From assembly GCF_028416635.1 (NCBI RefSeq), contig NZ_CP114013.1, positions 1,116,001 through 1,180,000 of the forward strand: DNA of 64,000 nt. Direction: 5' to 3'. Positions 16,204 through 24,209 of the stretch are shown here, piece by piece. This DNA is from Baekduia alba. GTDB taxonomy: Bacteria; Actinomycetota; Thermoleophilia; Solirubrobacterales; Solirubrobacteraceae. A program made the translations under genes and the position numbers. The notes beneath the pieces are model-generated. The model ran no database searches, was not told where the DNA came from, and saw nothing but the letters and a program-made list of their open reading frames with translations. Within the stretch, counting starts at the first letter, position 1, and each line of letters starts with the position of its first letter.

Positions 16204-17850
16204 ATGAGCGTCGACACCGAACTGGAAACGCGCCTGCACGGCGGCCGGCTGATCGCCCGGCGGCTGAAGGCCCACGGCGTGACGAAGCTGTTCACGCTCT
16301 CGGGCGGCCACATCTTCTCGATCTACGACGGCTGCCGGGAGGAGGGGATCGAGATCGTCGACACCCGCCACGAGCAGGCCGCGACCTTCGCCGCCGAGGG
16401 CTGGGCCAAGGTCACGCGCACGCCGGGCGTCGCGGCGCTGACCGCGGGCCCGGGCGTCACCAACGGGATGAGCGCGATCGCGTCGGCTCAGCAGTCGGCG
16501 TCGCCCATCGTCGTGCTCGGCGGCCGCGCGCCGGCGATGCGGTGGGGGATGGGCTCGCTGCAGGAGATCGACCACGTCCCGTTCGTCGCGCCGCTGACGA
16601 AGCTGGCCGCGACGGCGGACTCGCCGGACGCGATCCCGGGCCTGGTCGACGACGCGTTCGCCGCCGCGATGGCGCCGCACTCCGGCCCGACGTTCCTGGA
16701 CTTCCCGATGGACCACGTGTTCAGCGAGGGCCTCGACGCCGGCGCGCCGTCCGGCGTCCTGCACGACGTGCTCGCCGAGCCGATCGCGCCGGGCGACATC
16801 GACAAGGTCATTGCCTTGCTCGACGCCGCGGAGCGTCCGGTCATCATGGCCGGCACGAACCTGTACTGGGGGCGCGGCGAGCACGCGCTGCGCGAGCTCG
16901 CCGAGGCTCGCGGCATTCCGGTGTACTTGAACGGCCAGGCGCGCGGCTGCCTGCCGGCCGACCACGACCTCTTCTTCTCGCGCGCGCGAGGAGACGGGCT
17001 GAAGGGCGCGGACCTCGCGCTGGTCATCGGCGTCCCGATGGACTTCCGCCTCGGCTTCGGCGGCTCGTTCGGCGAGGACACCAAGTTGGTGGTCATCGAC
17101 CGCGCCGAGCCGGCGCGCGCGCATCCGCGGCCGGTCGCGGTGTCGCTGTACGGCGGGATCGACGCGACGCTGCGCGCGCTCGTAGGGGAGGCGACGCCGG
17201 AGCGCACGCGCGACTGGGTGGCGCACCTGCGCGGCAAGGAGACCGAGAAGCGCGAGGCCGAGCGGGTCGAGCTCGACGACGGCCGCGCACCGCTGCACCC
17301 GATGCGCCTGTACCGCGAGCTCGGCGACGTCCTGGACCGCAACGCGATCGTCATCGGCGACGGCGGCGACTTCGTCTCCTACGCCGGCCGCGTGATCGAC
17401 ACCTACGAGCCGGGCTGCTGGCTGGACCCGGGTCCGTTCGGCTGCCTCGGGACCGGTCCGGGCTACGCGCTGGCCGCCAAGCTCGCGCATCCCGACCGCC
17501 AGGTCGTCCTGCTCGTCGGCGACGGCGCGTTCGGCTTCTCGGGCATGGAGTTCGACACGCTCGCGCGCCACGGCGTCAACGTCGTCGCGGTCATGGGCAA
17601 CAACGGCATCTGGGCGCTGGAGAAGCACCCGATGGAGTTCTTGTACGGGTACTCGGTCGCGGCGGAGCTGACGCCCGAGACGCGCTACGACGAAATGGTC
17701 GTCGCGCTGGGTGGGCACGGCGAGCTGGTGCGGACGCCGGAGGACCTCAAGCCGGCGCTCGCGCGGGCGTTCGAGAGCGGCAAGCCGGCGCTCGTGAACG
17801 TCCTCACGGACCCCGACGTCGTCTACCCGCGCAAGTCCAACCTGGCGTAG
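16204..17850 (+). CDS. Thiamine-diphosphate enzyme of the acetolactate synthase/oxalyl-CoA decarboxylase group
   Basis: A 548-residue three-domain ThDP enzyme. The catalytic glutamate is Glu57 in [17 protein letters not shown]. The central domain spans about 190-325, and the ThDP/Mg2+ motif starts at [13 protein letters not shown] and ends at VVAVMGNNG, preceded by [13 protein letters not shown]. The overall pattern ([20 protein letters not shown] and similar) fits the benzaldehyde-lyase/oxalyl-CoA-decarboxylase-like branch rather than biosynthetic IlvB. No small regulatory subunit or CoA transferase is adjacent, so the substrate cannot be named. The gene appears monocistronic and is followed by a good intrinsic terminator. 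Confidence 0.88.
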   Translation: MSVDTELETRLHGGRLIARRLKAHGVTKLFTLSGGHIFSIYDGCREEGIEIVDTRHEQAATFAAEGWAKVTRTPGVAALTAGPGVTNGMSAIASAQQSASPIVVLGGRAPAMRWGMGSLQEIDHVPFVAPLTKLAATADSPDAIPGLVDDAFAAAMAPHSGPTFLDFPMDHVFSEGLDAGAPSGVLHDVLAEPIAPGDIDKVIALLDAAERPVIMAGTNLYWGRGEHALRELAEARGIPVYLNGQARGCLPADHDLFFSRARGDGLKGADLALVIGVPMDFRLGFGGSFGEDTKLVVIDRAEPARAHPRPVAVSLYGGIDATLRALVGEATPERTRDWVAHLRGKETEKREAERVELDDGRAPLHPMRLYRELGDVLDRNAIVIGDGGDFVSYAGRVIDTYEPGCWLDPGPFGCLGTGPGYALAAKLAHPDRQVVLLVGDGAFGFSGMEFDTLARHGVNVVAVMGNNGIWALEKHPMEFLYGYSVAAELTPETRYDEMVVALGGHGELVRTPEDLKPALARAFESGKPALVNVLTDPDVVYPRKSNLA

Positions 17851-17902
17851 CGGCGCGCGCGCGTGCCTAGGCACGCGGGCGAAGTCCGCGTTCTACCGGA
17901 CT

Positions 17903-17928
17903 CCGGCAAGAAGGTTGCCGGCAGTTTT
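17903..17928 (+). terminator. Rho-independent terminator of the ThDP-enzyme gene
   Basis: A 7-bp perfect stem (CCGGCAA / TTGCCGG) with a 5-nt loop is followed by CAGTTTT. It lies 53 bp after the stop codon at 17850. Confidence 0.6.
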
Positions 17929-18404
17929 CGGTGCGACGAAGGCCCGGAAAGTCGGAAGCCGCCTCGAAGGGCGGCTTCCAAACTCGGCCCCGACAGGACG
18001 GGCAGGGGTACGTGCCATGCGGGGGCCTGATTGTCTGGTCCGAGCGGCGGGAGGCGCCGATTCGATGCGGCTTCGCCCGGACCTATGCGTCGGGACGGCA
18101 GATGAACGAGCCTGTTCGGCACGTACACCCGTTGACCCGACAGCGGGAGTATCTGACCCCCGCAGATGGCCCACAATCAGACACCCGTCCAGGCGCGTTC
18201 CGAGAAGTGGGGATGCCGGTACAACCGACCTGCGGCATATACGGGAGGTGGGGCTCCGGCCTTGCTCGACCCAAGTCCGCTGGAGCGGTCGGGGCGGGCG
18301 TGTTCCTCAGCCCTCGCCCGTCCCGTCGCACCAGGATCAGGACGCGTGTTCGGGGACGCGAGCTCGGAGGCTCGTGCGAGCAGGCCGGTGGTGTCGCAGG
18401 TCGA
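17929..18404. other. Intergenic region with a 10-bp hairpin
   Basis: This stretch has no gene I can support. It holds one strong hairpin at 17954-17979 (GGAAGCCGCC / GGCGGCTTCC, loop TCGAAG) without a T-tract. I looked for RNase P, tmRNA and riboswitch signatures and found none. Overlapping ORFs here look like GC-bias artefacts. Confidence 0.4.
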
Positions 18405-19331
18405 TCACGCGGTGGCGGCGGGCCGGTCCAGCGCCGCCCCGCGGAGGATGTCGTGCTCGGAGACCTCGACCTCGTCGAGGCCGAAGGTGCGCATCGCTGT
18501 GATCAGCAGGATGACGCCGGCGACGATCGCCTCGGCGCGGTCGGGATGCAGGCCCTTGACACGCCGGCGCTCCGCGACCGTGAGCTGCGCGAGGCGGGCC
18601 AGCAGCATCTCGGCCTGGGCGCGCAGCAGCCGGAAGCCGTGGACCTTCGCCGGGTCGTAGGGGTCGAGCTCCTGCAGGATCGACGCGCAGGACGTGGCGG
18701 TGCCGGCGACGGCGATGCCGGCCTGGACCGCTGCGCGCTCGGGCGGCGGGACCGCCTGGGCGAAGATCTCGCTCGCCTCCTGCTGGAGGAGCTGCAGCTC
18801 CTCGGGGCGCGGCGGATCGGACCGCAGGAAGCGCTCGGTCTGGCGCACCACGCCGGCCTGGGTGGAGACGTGGAAGTCGACGGTCGGGCCGTGGCCGACG
18901 ACCAGCTCGGTCGAGCCGCCGCCGATGTCGACCACCACGCGCGGCCGCGACGAGTCCGGGCGGTCGCTGGTCGCGCCGAGGTAGGTGAGGCGCGCCTCCT
19001 CGTCGCCGGTGATCGTGCGCGCGCCGATGTTGTAGGTGTCGTTCAGGCGCTGGGTGAAGGCGGCGCCGTTGCGGGCGTCGCGGACCGCCGAGGTCAGGAC
19101 ACCGGTGACGGCGTCGACGGCGTTGGCGTCGATGATCCGGCGGTACTCGGCGATGGCGTGCTCGACCCGTGCCATGGCCTCGGGCGCCAGCTCGCCGGTC
19201 CGGTCGACGCCCTGGCCGAGGCGGGTGACCGTCGTGCGGCGGTCGATGTCGTCGGCGATCCTGCCGTCGACGACGTCCGCGATGTACAGGCGCGTGGAGT
19301 TGGTCCCGACGTCGACGACGGCGATCCGCAT
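18405..19331 (-). CDS. Ppx/GppA-family phosphatase (exopolyphosphatase)
   Basis: A 308-residue protein with the actin-like ATPase fold of the Ppx/GppA family. The phosphate-1 loop is VVDVGTNSTRLYIADV at the N-terminus and the phosphate-2 loop is VVDIGGGSTELVVGHGP. A TSAVRDARNG segment and GDEEARLTYLGAT agree with actinobacterial Ppx proteins, and AGTATSCASI and DRAEAIVAGV fit the family C-terminal half. It hydrolyses polyphosphate ends or pppGpp in known relatives. The length matches the short two-domain actinobacterial form without a C-terminal HD domain. The next gene on the same strand starts upstream, with 16 bp between them. Confidence 0.92.
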   Translation of the reverse strand: MRIAVVDVGTNSTRLYIADVVDGRIADDIDRRTTVTRLGQGVDRTGELAPEAMARVEHAIAEYRRIIDANAVDAVTGVLTSAVRDARNGAAFTQRLNDTYNIGARTITGDEEARLTYLGATSDRPDSSRPRVVVDIGGGSTELVVGHGPTVDFHVSTQAGVVRQTERFLRSDPPRPEELQLLQQEASEIFAQAVPPPERAAVQAGIAVAGTATSCASILQELDPYDPAKVHGFRLLRAQAEMLLARLAQLTVAERRRVKGLHPDRAEAIVAGVILLITAMRTFGLDEVEVSEHDILRGAALDRPAATA

Positions 19332-19347
19332 GGGCTGGGCGGCGAGC

Positions 19348-20283
19348 CTACTTCTTGGACGCCGCCGCGGGATGCGGCAGCGGGCGGCCGTCGAGGCCGG
19401 CGAGCAGGTTGTCGACCGTGAGGTGGGCCATCTTCGCGCGCGTCGTGTGCGTGGCCGAGCCGATGTGGGGCAGGACCAGGACGTTCGGCGCGGCGAGCAG
19501 CGGGTCGTCGACGGGCAGCGGCTCGGGGTCGGTGACGTCCAGCGCGGCGGCGGCGAGGCGGCCGTCGTGCAGCGCCCGGGCGAGGGCGACCTGGTCGACC
19601 AGCCCGCCGCGGCCGGTGTTGACGAGGATCGCGCCGCGCTTGACGGCGTGCAGCGCGGCGTCGTCGATCAGGTGATGGGTGGCGGGCGTGAGCGGCGCGT
19701 GGAGCGAGACGAAGTCGGCCTGGGCGAGCGCCTCGTGCAAGTTGTCGTTCCTGCCCACGATGATGGTGGTCATGGAGAAGCCGCGGGCCCGGCGGGCGAC
19801 GGCGCCGCCGATCCGCCCGGCGCCGCCGACGATCGCGATCGTCTGGCCCGTGACGTCGGCGCCGAGCCAGGCCTGCGTCTCGAACGAGCGCCAGCGGCCT
19901 TCGGTGACCGCGGCGGCCGCCTCGGGCAGGCGGCGCGCGGCGGCGAGCAGGAGCGCGAACGTGAGGTCGGCGGTCGCGTCGGTCAGGACGTCCGGCGTGA
20001 CGCCGACGGCGACGCCGCGCGCCTCGGCGGCGGCGATGTCGATGTTGTCGAAGCCGACGGCGTAGTTGGCGATGACCTGGAGTTGCGGCGCCGCGTCGAG
20101 GAGCTGCTCGTCCACCCGCTCGGTCAGCGTGGTCAGCAGGCCGTGCGCGGCGGCCACGTGATCGCGCAGCTCGGTGGGGTGGGGCGGCAGGTTGCCGGTC
20201 CAGAGGTCGACGTCGTGCCCGGCCTCGGTCAGGCGATCGAGCGCGTCGCCGGCCAGCCCGCGTGAGACGAAGACATGCGCCAT
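19348..20283 (-). CDS. D-2-hydroxyacid dehydrogenase (glyoxylate/hydroxypyruvate reductase type)
   Basis: A 311-residue NAD(P)-dependent dehydrogenase. The substrate-binding half has ANYAVGFDNIDIAAAEARG. The Rossmann motif is IVGGAGRIGGAVARRARGF, and the catalytic triad is visible as Arg in NTGRGGLVD, Glu in DPEPLPVD and His in LPHIGSATH. It reduces 2-keto acids such as glyoxylate or hydroxypyruvate, or oxidises the D-hydroxy acid. The frame is open 51 bp upstream; the ATG at 20283 (MAHVFVSRGLAG) fits the family start. It is probably co-transcribed with the Ppx gene downstream. Confidence 0.93.
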   Translation of the reverse strand: MAHVFVSRGLAGDALDRLTEAGHDVDLWTGNLPPHPTELRDHVAAAHGLLTTLTERVDEQLLDAAPQLQVIANYAVGFDNIDIAAAEARGVAVGVTPDVLTDATADLTFALLLAAARRLPEAAAAVTEGRWRSFETQAWLGADVTGQTIAIVGGAGRIGGAVARRARGFSMTTIIVGRNDNLHEALAQADFVSLHAPLTPATHHLIDDAALHAVKRGAILVNTGRGGLVDQVALARALHDGRLAAAALDVTDPEPLPVDDPLLAAPNVLVLPHIGSATHTTRAKMAHLTVDNLLAGLDGRPLPHPAAASKK

Positions 20284-20311
20284 GGTCAGCGGGACCCTAC
20301 GCTTCGCGGCC

Positions 20312-20620
20312 ATGTTCGTGGCAACGGCGCGCACCGGCGACCCACAGGCGCCGGAGATCGTGCCGAGCGACCACTGCGTCGCGCGCTACCGCGAGCGGAT
20401 GCCGATTCGGAGCCCGGGCCTCGACGAGGTCGTGCACGGGTTGATCGCGGTCCTGGAGGACGCGGCGATCATGCGCTGGCCACCCGGCTGGGCCGTCACC
20501 GACCGGCCCCCCGAGCTCTGGGCGATCGCCGGCGACCTCGCCTTCCCGCTGGCACGGACACCGGTCCCTGGCCGCTGGCTCGCGATCACCTGCCTCCGCC
20601 GCGGCCGCGACCGGGCGTAA
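20312..20620 (+). CDS. Small hypothetical protein
   Basis: A frame of about 102 residues, MFVATARTGDPQAPEIV... , containing SDHCVARYRERMP, a pattern like the 'His-x-x-x-Arg-Tyr-x-Glu-Arg' segments of small phage and DUF4258-like proteins. It begins near the start of the divergent dehydrogenase. An upstream ATG at 20282 would overlap that gene. It ends 62 bp before tRNA-fMet. Function is unknown. It is chromosomal, outside the island. Confidence 0.5.
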   Translation: MFVATARTGDPQAPEIVPSDHCVARYRERMPIRSPGLDEVVHGLIAVLEDAAIMRWPPGWAVTDRPPELWAIAGDLAFPLARTPVPGRWLAITCLRRGRDRA

Positions 20621-20681
20621 GCCTCCAGACCCTCGACGAGGTCGTTCGGGAACGGCCGATCCGCTACACTTCTACGTCCGC

Positions 20682-20755
<74 letters not shown>

Positions 20756-20758
20756 CTC

Positions 20759-20794
20759 ACGAAAGTCCCTGCTTGCGGGGGCTTTCGTCGTTTA
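20759..20794 (+). terminator. Terminator after tRNA-fMet
   Basis: A hairpin with outer stem ACGAAAG / CTTTCGT and a GC-rich inner stem is followed by CGTTT. A similar hairpin with different sequence follows attR at 40585-40612. Confidence 0.6.
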
Positions 20795-20817
20795 AGCGTC
20801 CGCGTTCATCTGGTCCC

Positions 20818-20838
20818 GTGGTTCCAATATGGTTCCAA
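20818..20838. repeat. Left copy of an integrase arm-type repeat
   Basis: A 21-bp unit consisting of two GGTTCCAA motifs 11 bp apart. The same unit occurs at the other end of the island (40432-40452) with one substitution. It lies 46 bp upstream of the integrase start, where arm-type sites are expected. Confidence 0.65.
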
Positions 20839-20883
20839 TTGGGGCGAGGGTGGACGCGGTTGTCGCGCGACATAGTGGTGGTG

Positions 20884-22065
20884 ATGGCGCGGCGTTCGTA
20901 CGGAACTGGGCAGCTCTTCGTCCGGGCCGACAGCAACGGTCGGGAGACCTGGTACGGCTCCTGGCGGGTCGGCGGCCGGCGGGTCAAGCGGCGCGTCGGT
21001 TTGAAGCGCCGGCCGTCGACTTCTGATGGTCTGACGCGCACGCAGGCCGAGGCCGAGCTGCGGCGGCTGATGGGGACCGAGGTGGTGCTCGCCGGGCCGG
21101 CGCGCAAGACGATCGAGGAGGCGGGCGCGTTGTATGTGGAGCACCTCGAGCACGTCATGGAGCGCAAGCGCACGACGATCCACGACTACCGCGGATACCT
21201 CCGTCGACATCTTGTGCCGTTCTTCGGCTCGCGGCCGATGGACAAGATTGACCGGGCGTTCGTCGAGAACTACCTGTTGACGAAAAAGCGCGAGGGGCTG
21301 TCGTCCAAGACGGTGTGCAACCACCTCAACTTCCTTCACGGGCTGTGGTCGTTCGCCATCAAGCGCGAGTGGGCGCTGAAGAATCCGGTCGCTTTGGTCG
21401 ACCGTCCGCGGATGCCGCGCTTCAAGGAGCGGCGGATCCAGTTCCTGACGCGCGAGGAGCTCGACGCGGTGGTGCGCGCAGTGCCGGATGACGTGTTGGG
21501 CTCGGTCGAGACGCCGCTGTATCTGACCGCCGCGATGACCGGTCTGCGTCAAGGCGAGTTGATTGCCTTGCGTTGGATCGACGTCGACTGGAGCGCGTCG
21601 CGGATCCGGGTGGCCGACTCGTATGTACGCAGAGCGTTCGATTCGCCCAAGAGCCATCGCGGCCGGTCGGTGCCGATGGCGGACCGGCTGGCAGGGGAGT
21701 TGGAGCGTCACTTCCAGGCCTCGCGCTGGCGGGCGGAGAACGACCTCGTCTTCGCCCATCCGGTCACGGGGCACGTTTTGGACTCCTCCAAGCTGCGCAA
21801 ACGCTTCTACGTGGCTTTGGACCGCGCCGGCGTACACCACATCACCTTCCACGGCCTGCGCCACACGTTCGGCACCCAGATGGCCGCAGCCGGCGCGCCG
21901 ATGCGTGCGATCCAAGAGTGGATGGGCCACGCCGACATCTCGACGACCGAGATCTACTCGCACTACGCGCCGGACCCGACAGGCGGGGCGGCGTTCGCGC
22001 AGAAGGCGTTTGGGGATGCGGCGGGGGCACTGCCGGGCGAGACGGCGCCGTTGCCTGGCTTCTGA
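20884..22065 (+). CDS. int: Tyrosine recombinase (island integrase)
   Basis: A 393-residue phage-type integrase. The N-terminal AP2-like arm-binding segment (about 6-60, GTGQLFVRADSNGRETWYGS) is followed by a SAM-like core-binding domain (75-170) and the catalytic domain. The catalytic residues are Arg222 (TGLRQGEL), Lys256, His323 and Arg326 (HGLRH), His349 (WMGHADIS) and the nucleophile Tyr358 (TTEIYSHY). All are intact, so it should still recombine at the tRNA-fMet sites. The frame is open upstream through the tRNA; the ATG at 20884 precedes the conserved start. It reads away from attL, as usual for such islands. Confidence 0.95.
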   Translation: MARRSYGTGQLFVRADSNGRETWYGSWRVGGRRVKRRVGLKRRPSTSDGLTRTQAEAELRRLMGTEVVLAGPARKTIEEAGALYVEHLEHVMERKRTTIHDYRGYLRRHLVPFFGSRPMDKIDRAFVENYLLTKKREGLSSKTVCNHLNFLHGLWSFAIKREWALKNPVALVDRPRMPRFKERRIQFLTREELDAVVRAVPDDVLGSVETPLYLTAAMTGLRQGELIALRWIDVDWSASRIRVADSYVRRAFDSPKSHRGRSVPMADRLAGELERHFQASRWRAENDLVFAHPVTGHVLDSSKLRKRFYVALDRAGVHHITFHGLRHTFGTQMAAAGAPMRAIQEWMGHADISTTEIYSHYAPDPTGGAAFAQKAFGDAAGALPGETAPLPGF

Positions 22066-22151
22066 GCGCGGTTTGCGAGCGCTCGGCCTAGAGCGCGTCA
22101 CCTTGCTGGCCGCGATGCCTTCGACCATGGACGCGTCGGCACTGGGCGGGG

Positions 22152-22358
22152 CTACTGCCCGAGGCGGTCGAAGGTCGCCTGATGGACGGCGACGAAGCGC
22201 TCAGCGAACGCGAGGTTCTCGGTGCGACGGTCGCCACGCGCCGGCCCCGCGAGCTTGGCCCCGAGGGCACGGACGTCGTCCTCGTCGAGGGCGTAGCGCG
22301 TGTGGAGGTCGGCGACGACGCGCGCGACGAGTTCCTCGGTGATCTCGCGGCTGGCCAC
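22152..22358 (-). CDS. Small hypothetical protein of the island
   Basis: A 68-residue frame with a GTG start that begins ASREITEELVARVVADLHTR and is rich in charged helices. There are no cysteines and no recognised domain. It is convergent with the integrase and lies 48 bp downstream of the excisionase-like gene on the same strand, so the two may be co-transcribed. Confidence is limited by the weak ribosome-binding site. Confidence 0.5.
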   Translation of the reverse strand: MASREITEELVARVVADLHTRYALDEDDVRALGAKLAGPARGDRRTENLAFAERFVAVHQATFDRLGQ

Positions 22359-22406
22359 GGGACCAGCCTAGTGGCGATCCGTAACGCCCTCTCGGTGATC
22401 TTGCGC

Positions 22407-22667
22407 TCAGGATCGTCCGCGCTGCTCGCCCACCCAGCGCTCGAGGTCGGAGCGCAGGAAGCGGACGTGCTTGCCGATCCGCACGCACGGAAGGTGGCCG
22501 CTGCGGGCGGCGTCGGCGACCCATGAAGGACGGACCGAGAGCATCTTGGCGGCCTCGGCGCCGTTCAGCAGCGGCTCGCGCAGATCGATGGGGTTGACGT
22601 CGAGGCTGAGTTGCTTGGCCATCGTGGGCTCCGGTTCGGTGGACTTCTCCTTAGTCGACCGAGCCAT
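22407..22667 (-). CDS. Excisionase-like helix-turn-helix protein
   Basis: An 86-residue protein whose C-terminal half is a MerR-like winged helix of the excisionase/HTH_17 type: LLNGAEAAKMLSVRPSWVAD, then AARSGHLPCVRIGKHVRFL and RSDLERWV. These proteins usually assist excision or regulate island genes. The longer open frame upstream is not family-like. The ATG at 22667 has a strong GGAAGGGGG upstream; a second ATG 45 nt later (MAKQLSLD) is possible. It is divergent from the toxin-antitoxin pair across an inverted-repeat operator. Confidence 0.82.
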   Translation of the reverse strand: MARSTKEKSTEPEPTMAKQLSLDVNPIDLREPLLNGAEAAKMLSVRPSWVADAARSGHLPCVRIGKHVRFLRSDLERWVGEQRGRS

Positions 22668-22736
22668 CGAAACCCCCTTCCCCGAATCCCTGATGCTGGT
22701 CGGCGCTCTGGCTAGGTTTCGCGCCCGTCCCGGCCT

Positions 22737-22772
22737 GGACAAAACGGTTTCTCCAGCGCTACCATTTTGTCC
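22737..22772. promoter_or_regulatory. Inverted repeat between the excisionase-like and antitoxin genes
   Basis: The arms GGACAAAACGG and CCATTTTGTCC match 10 of 11 positions and are separated by 14 bp. The site lies just before the antitoxin start and 69 bp upstream of the divergent HTH gene. It is a good candidate operator for the antitoxin, since such pairs autoregulate. Confidence 0.55.
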
Positions 22773-22790
22773 GTGCCTGAATCCTCGCTC

Positions 22791-23456
22791 ATGAGCGTGC
22801 AGGAGGCAGCCGACGTTCTCGGCGTCGGCCCGGCGGCCGTCCGCAAGAGCATCGCCGCCGGCTCGCTGCCGGCGATCAAGCGCGGCCGAGCCTGGTGGGT
22901 GGACGCCGGCGAGATCGATCGCGTCCGGCGCCAGCCGCCCGGCCACGGGCGCCCACTGTCGGCCGAGATGGCCTGGGCCGTGTTGTTGCTCGCCTCAGGG
23001 GACGACGCGTCTGCCGCGGCGGCCGCGGGGCGACAGCGGTACGTCTCGCGCGCACGCGCCTGGCTCGTCGAACATCCATTGGCCGAGCACGCCGCCCGAC
23101 TTCGCGCCCGGGCCCAGATCGAGGATTTCGACGCCCATCCCTCCGAGCTGGGCAGGATCCTCTCTAGGTCTGACGCGCTGGCCACGGGTCTGTCCGCGGG
23201 GTCGCTGGTGGGACTCGTCGGCGGTGACCAGAGCATCGAGCTCTACGCGCCGGCCGACCGTCGACTGGCACTCATCGCCGACCACGGCCTCGAATCGCGC
23301 TCCGGCTCCGTCCACATCCGCTGGGTACCCGAGGCGCTCTGGCCACTGCTGTCGGACGGCGACGGCCACGCTCCACGAGCGGCGGTCCTCGTCGACCTGC
23401 TCGAGAGCGCCGACCCACGCGCACGCCGTGAGGCGGCTCGCGCGTTGAGTGCGTGA
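22791..23456 (+). CDS. HTH antitoxin-like protein paired with a nucleotidyltransferase
   Basis: A protein of about 221 residues with an N-terminal excisionase-type HTH (SVQEAADVLGVGPAAVRKSI, then AIKRGRAWWVD) and a longer C-terminal region without named domain (ELYAPADRRLALIADHGLES and following). A GTG at 22773 is an alternative start, but it abuts the putative operator; ATG 22791 also precedes the conserved HTH. Its TGA overlaps the GTG of the AbiEii-type gene, the usual order for AbiEi/AbiEii-like type IV toxin-antitoxin pairs, in which the DNA-binding antitoxin represses the operon. Sequence similarity to AbiEi proper is not obvious by eye. Confidence 0.75.
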   Translation: MSVQEAADVLGVGPAAVRKSIAAGSLPAIKRGRAWWVDAGEIDRVRRQPPGHGRPLSAEMAWAVLLLASGDDASAAAAAGRQRYVSRARAWLVEHPLAEHAARLRARAQIEDFDAHPSELGRILSRSDALATGLSAGSLVGLVGGDQSIELYAPADRRLALIADHGLESRSGSVHIRWVPEALWPLLSDGDGHAPRAAVLVDLLESADPRARREAARALSA

Positions 23457-24163
23457 CTCGGATCGACATCGACGTCGATGACCGCGAGACCTTGGCGCTG
23501 TGGGAGGCGCTGGGCGGACTCGCCGCGGAGCTGCCGGGCGACTGGATCCTGATCGGTGGTCTGATGGTCCAGCTGCATGCGCTGGAGCGCGGCGCGCGTG
23601 ATGTTCGCGTGACCGCCGACATCGATGTGCTCGGCCAGGCGCGCCCACCGGGAGCGCTCGACGCCATCGACGAGGCGCTCCTAGCCGAGGGCTTCGAGGT
23701 GGCGGGCCCAGACGTCGACGGCTATGCCCATCGCTACCGGCGCGCCGGGCTCGTGGTCGACGTCCTCAGCCCCGATGGCATTCGACCGCCGGCGTCCATC
23801 GGGGGACTCAAGGCCGTTGGCGTGCCGGGCGGGACACAGGCGCTCGCACGCGCCGAGAGCGTCACCGTCTCGGTCGGCGGCCGCGAGTTCTCGCTGCGGC
23901 GCCCCACGTTGTTGGGGGCCATTCTCATCAAGGCCAGGTCCTTGATGACGCACGCAGACCCGGAGGCACAGCGCGAAGATCTCCTGCGCCTGCTGGCGAT
24001 GGTCGAAGATCCGCGAGCGCTGGCCGCCGACCTGAGGACCACCGAGCGCCGATGGCTTCGCGACGCTGAGGCACGCCTCGCCTTCGACTCCTACACCACG
24101 CTCGACGAACCCACGGTTCGTCTGGCGGCTCAGGCCTTCCGCCTGCTCGTGATTCGCCGGTGA
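23453..24163 (+). CDS. AbiEii-like nucleotidyltransferase toxin
   Basis: A 236-residue protein of the nucleotidyltransferase superfamily. The GG signature lies in WILIGGLMVQLHALERG and the metal-binding Asp-x-Asp in VTADIDVLG, which is the AbiEii/MNT-type arrangement; a third acidic residue is present in VVDVLSPDG. Such toxins transfer nucleotides to tRNA or other targets and cause abortive infection when freed from the antitoxin. It is translationally coupled to the upstream HTH gene (GTGA) and ends 46 bp before the convergent relaxase remnant. Confidence 0.78.
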   Translation: MTRIDIDVDDRETLALWEALGGLAAELPGDWILIGGLMVQLHALERGARDVRVTADIDVLGQARPPGALDAIDEALLAEGFEVAGPDVDGYAHRYRRAGLVVDVLSPDGIRPPASIGGLKAVGVPGGTQALARAESVTVSVGGREFSLRRPTLLGAILIKARSLMTHADPEAQREDLLRLLAMVEDPRALAADLRTTERRWLRDAEARLAFDSYTTLDEPTVRLAAQAFRLLVIRR

Positions 24164-24209
24164 CCTGACCCGTCCCCCCGGACGCCGGTCGCGCCACGTC
24201 GAGATGCGC

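Noticed and set aside
17850-18404. Possible structured RNA (RNase P, tmRNA or riboswitch) because of two strong hairpins.
   Set aside because: The first is a terminator with a T-tract. None of the conserved RNase P or tmRNA sequence blocks are present, and no riboswitch core was recognised.
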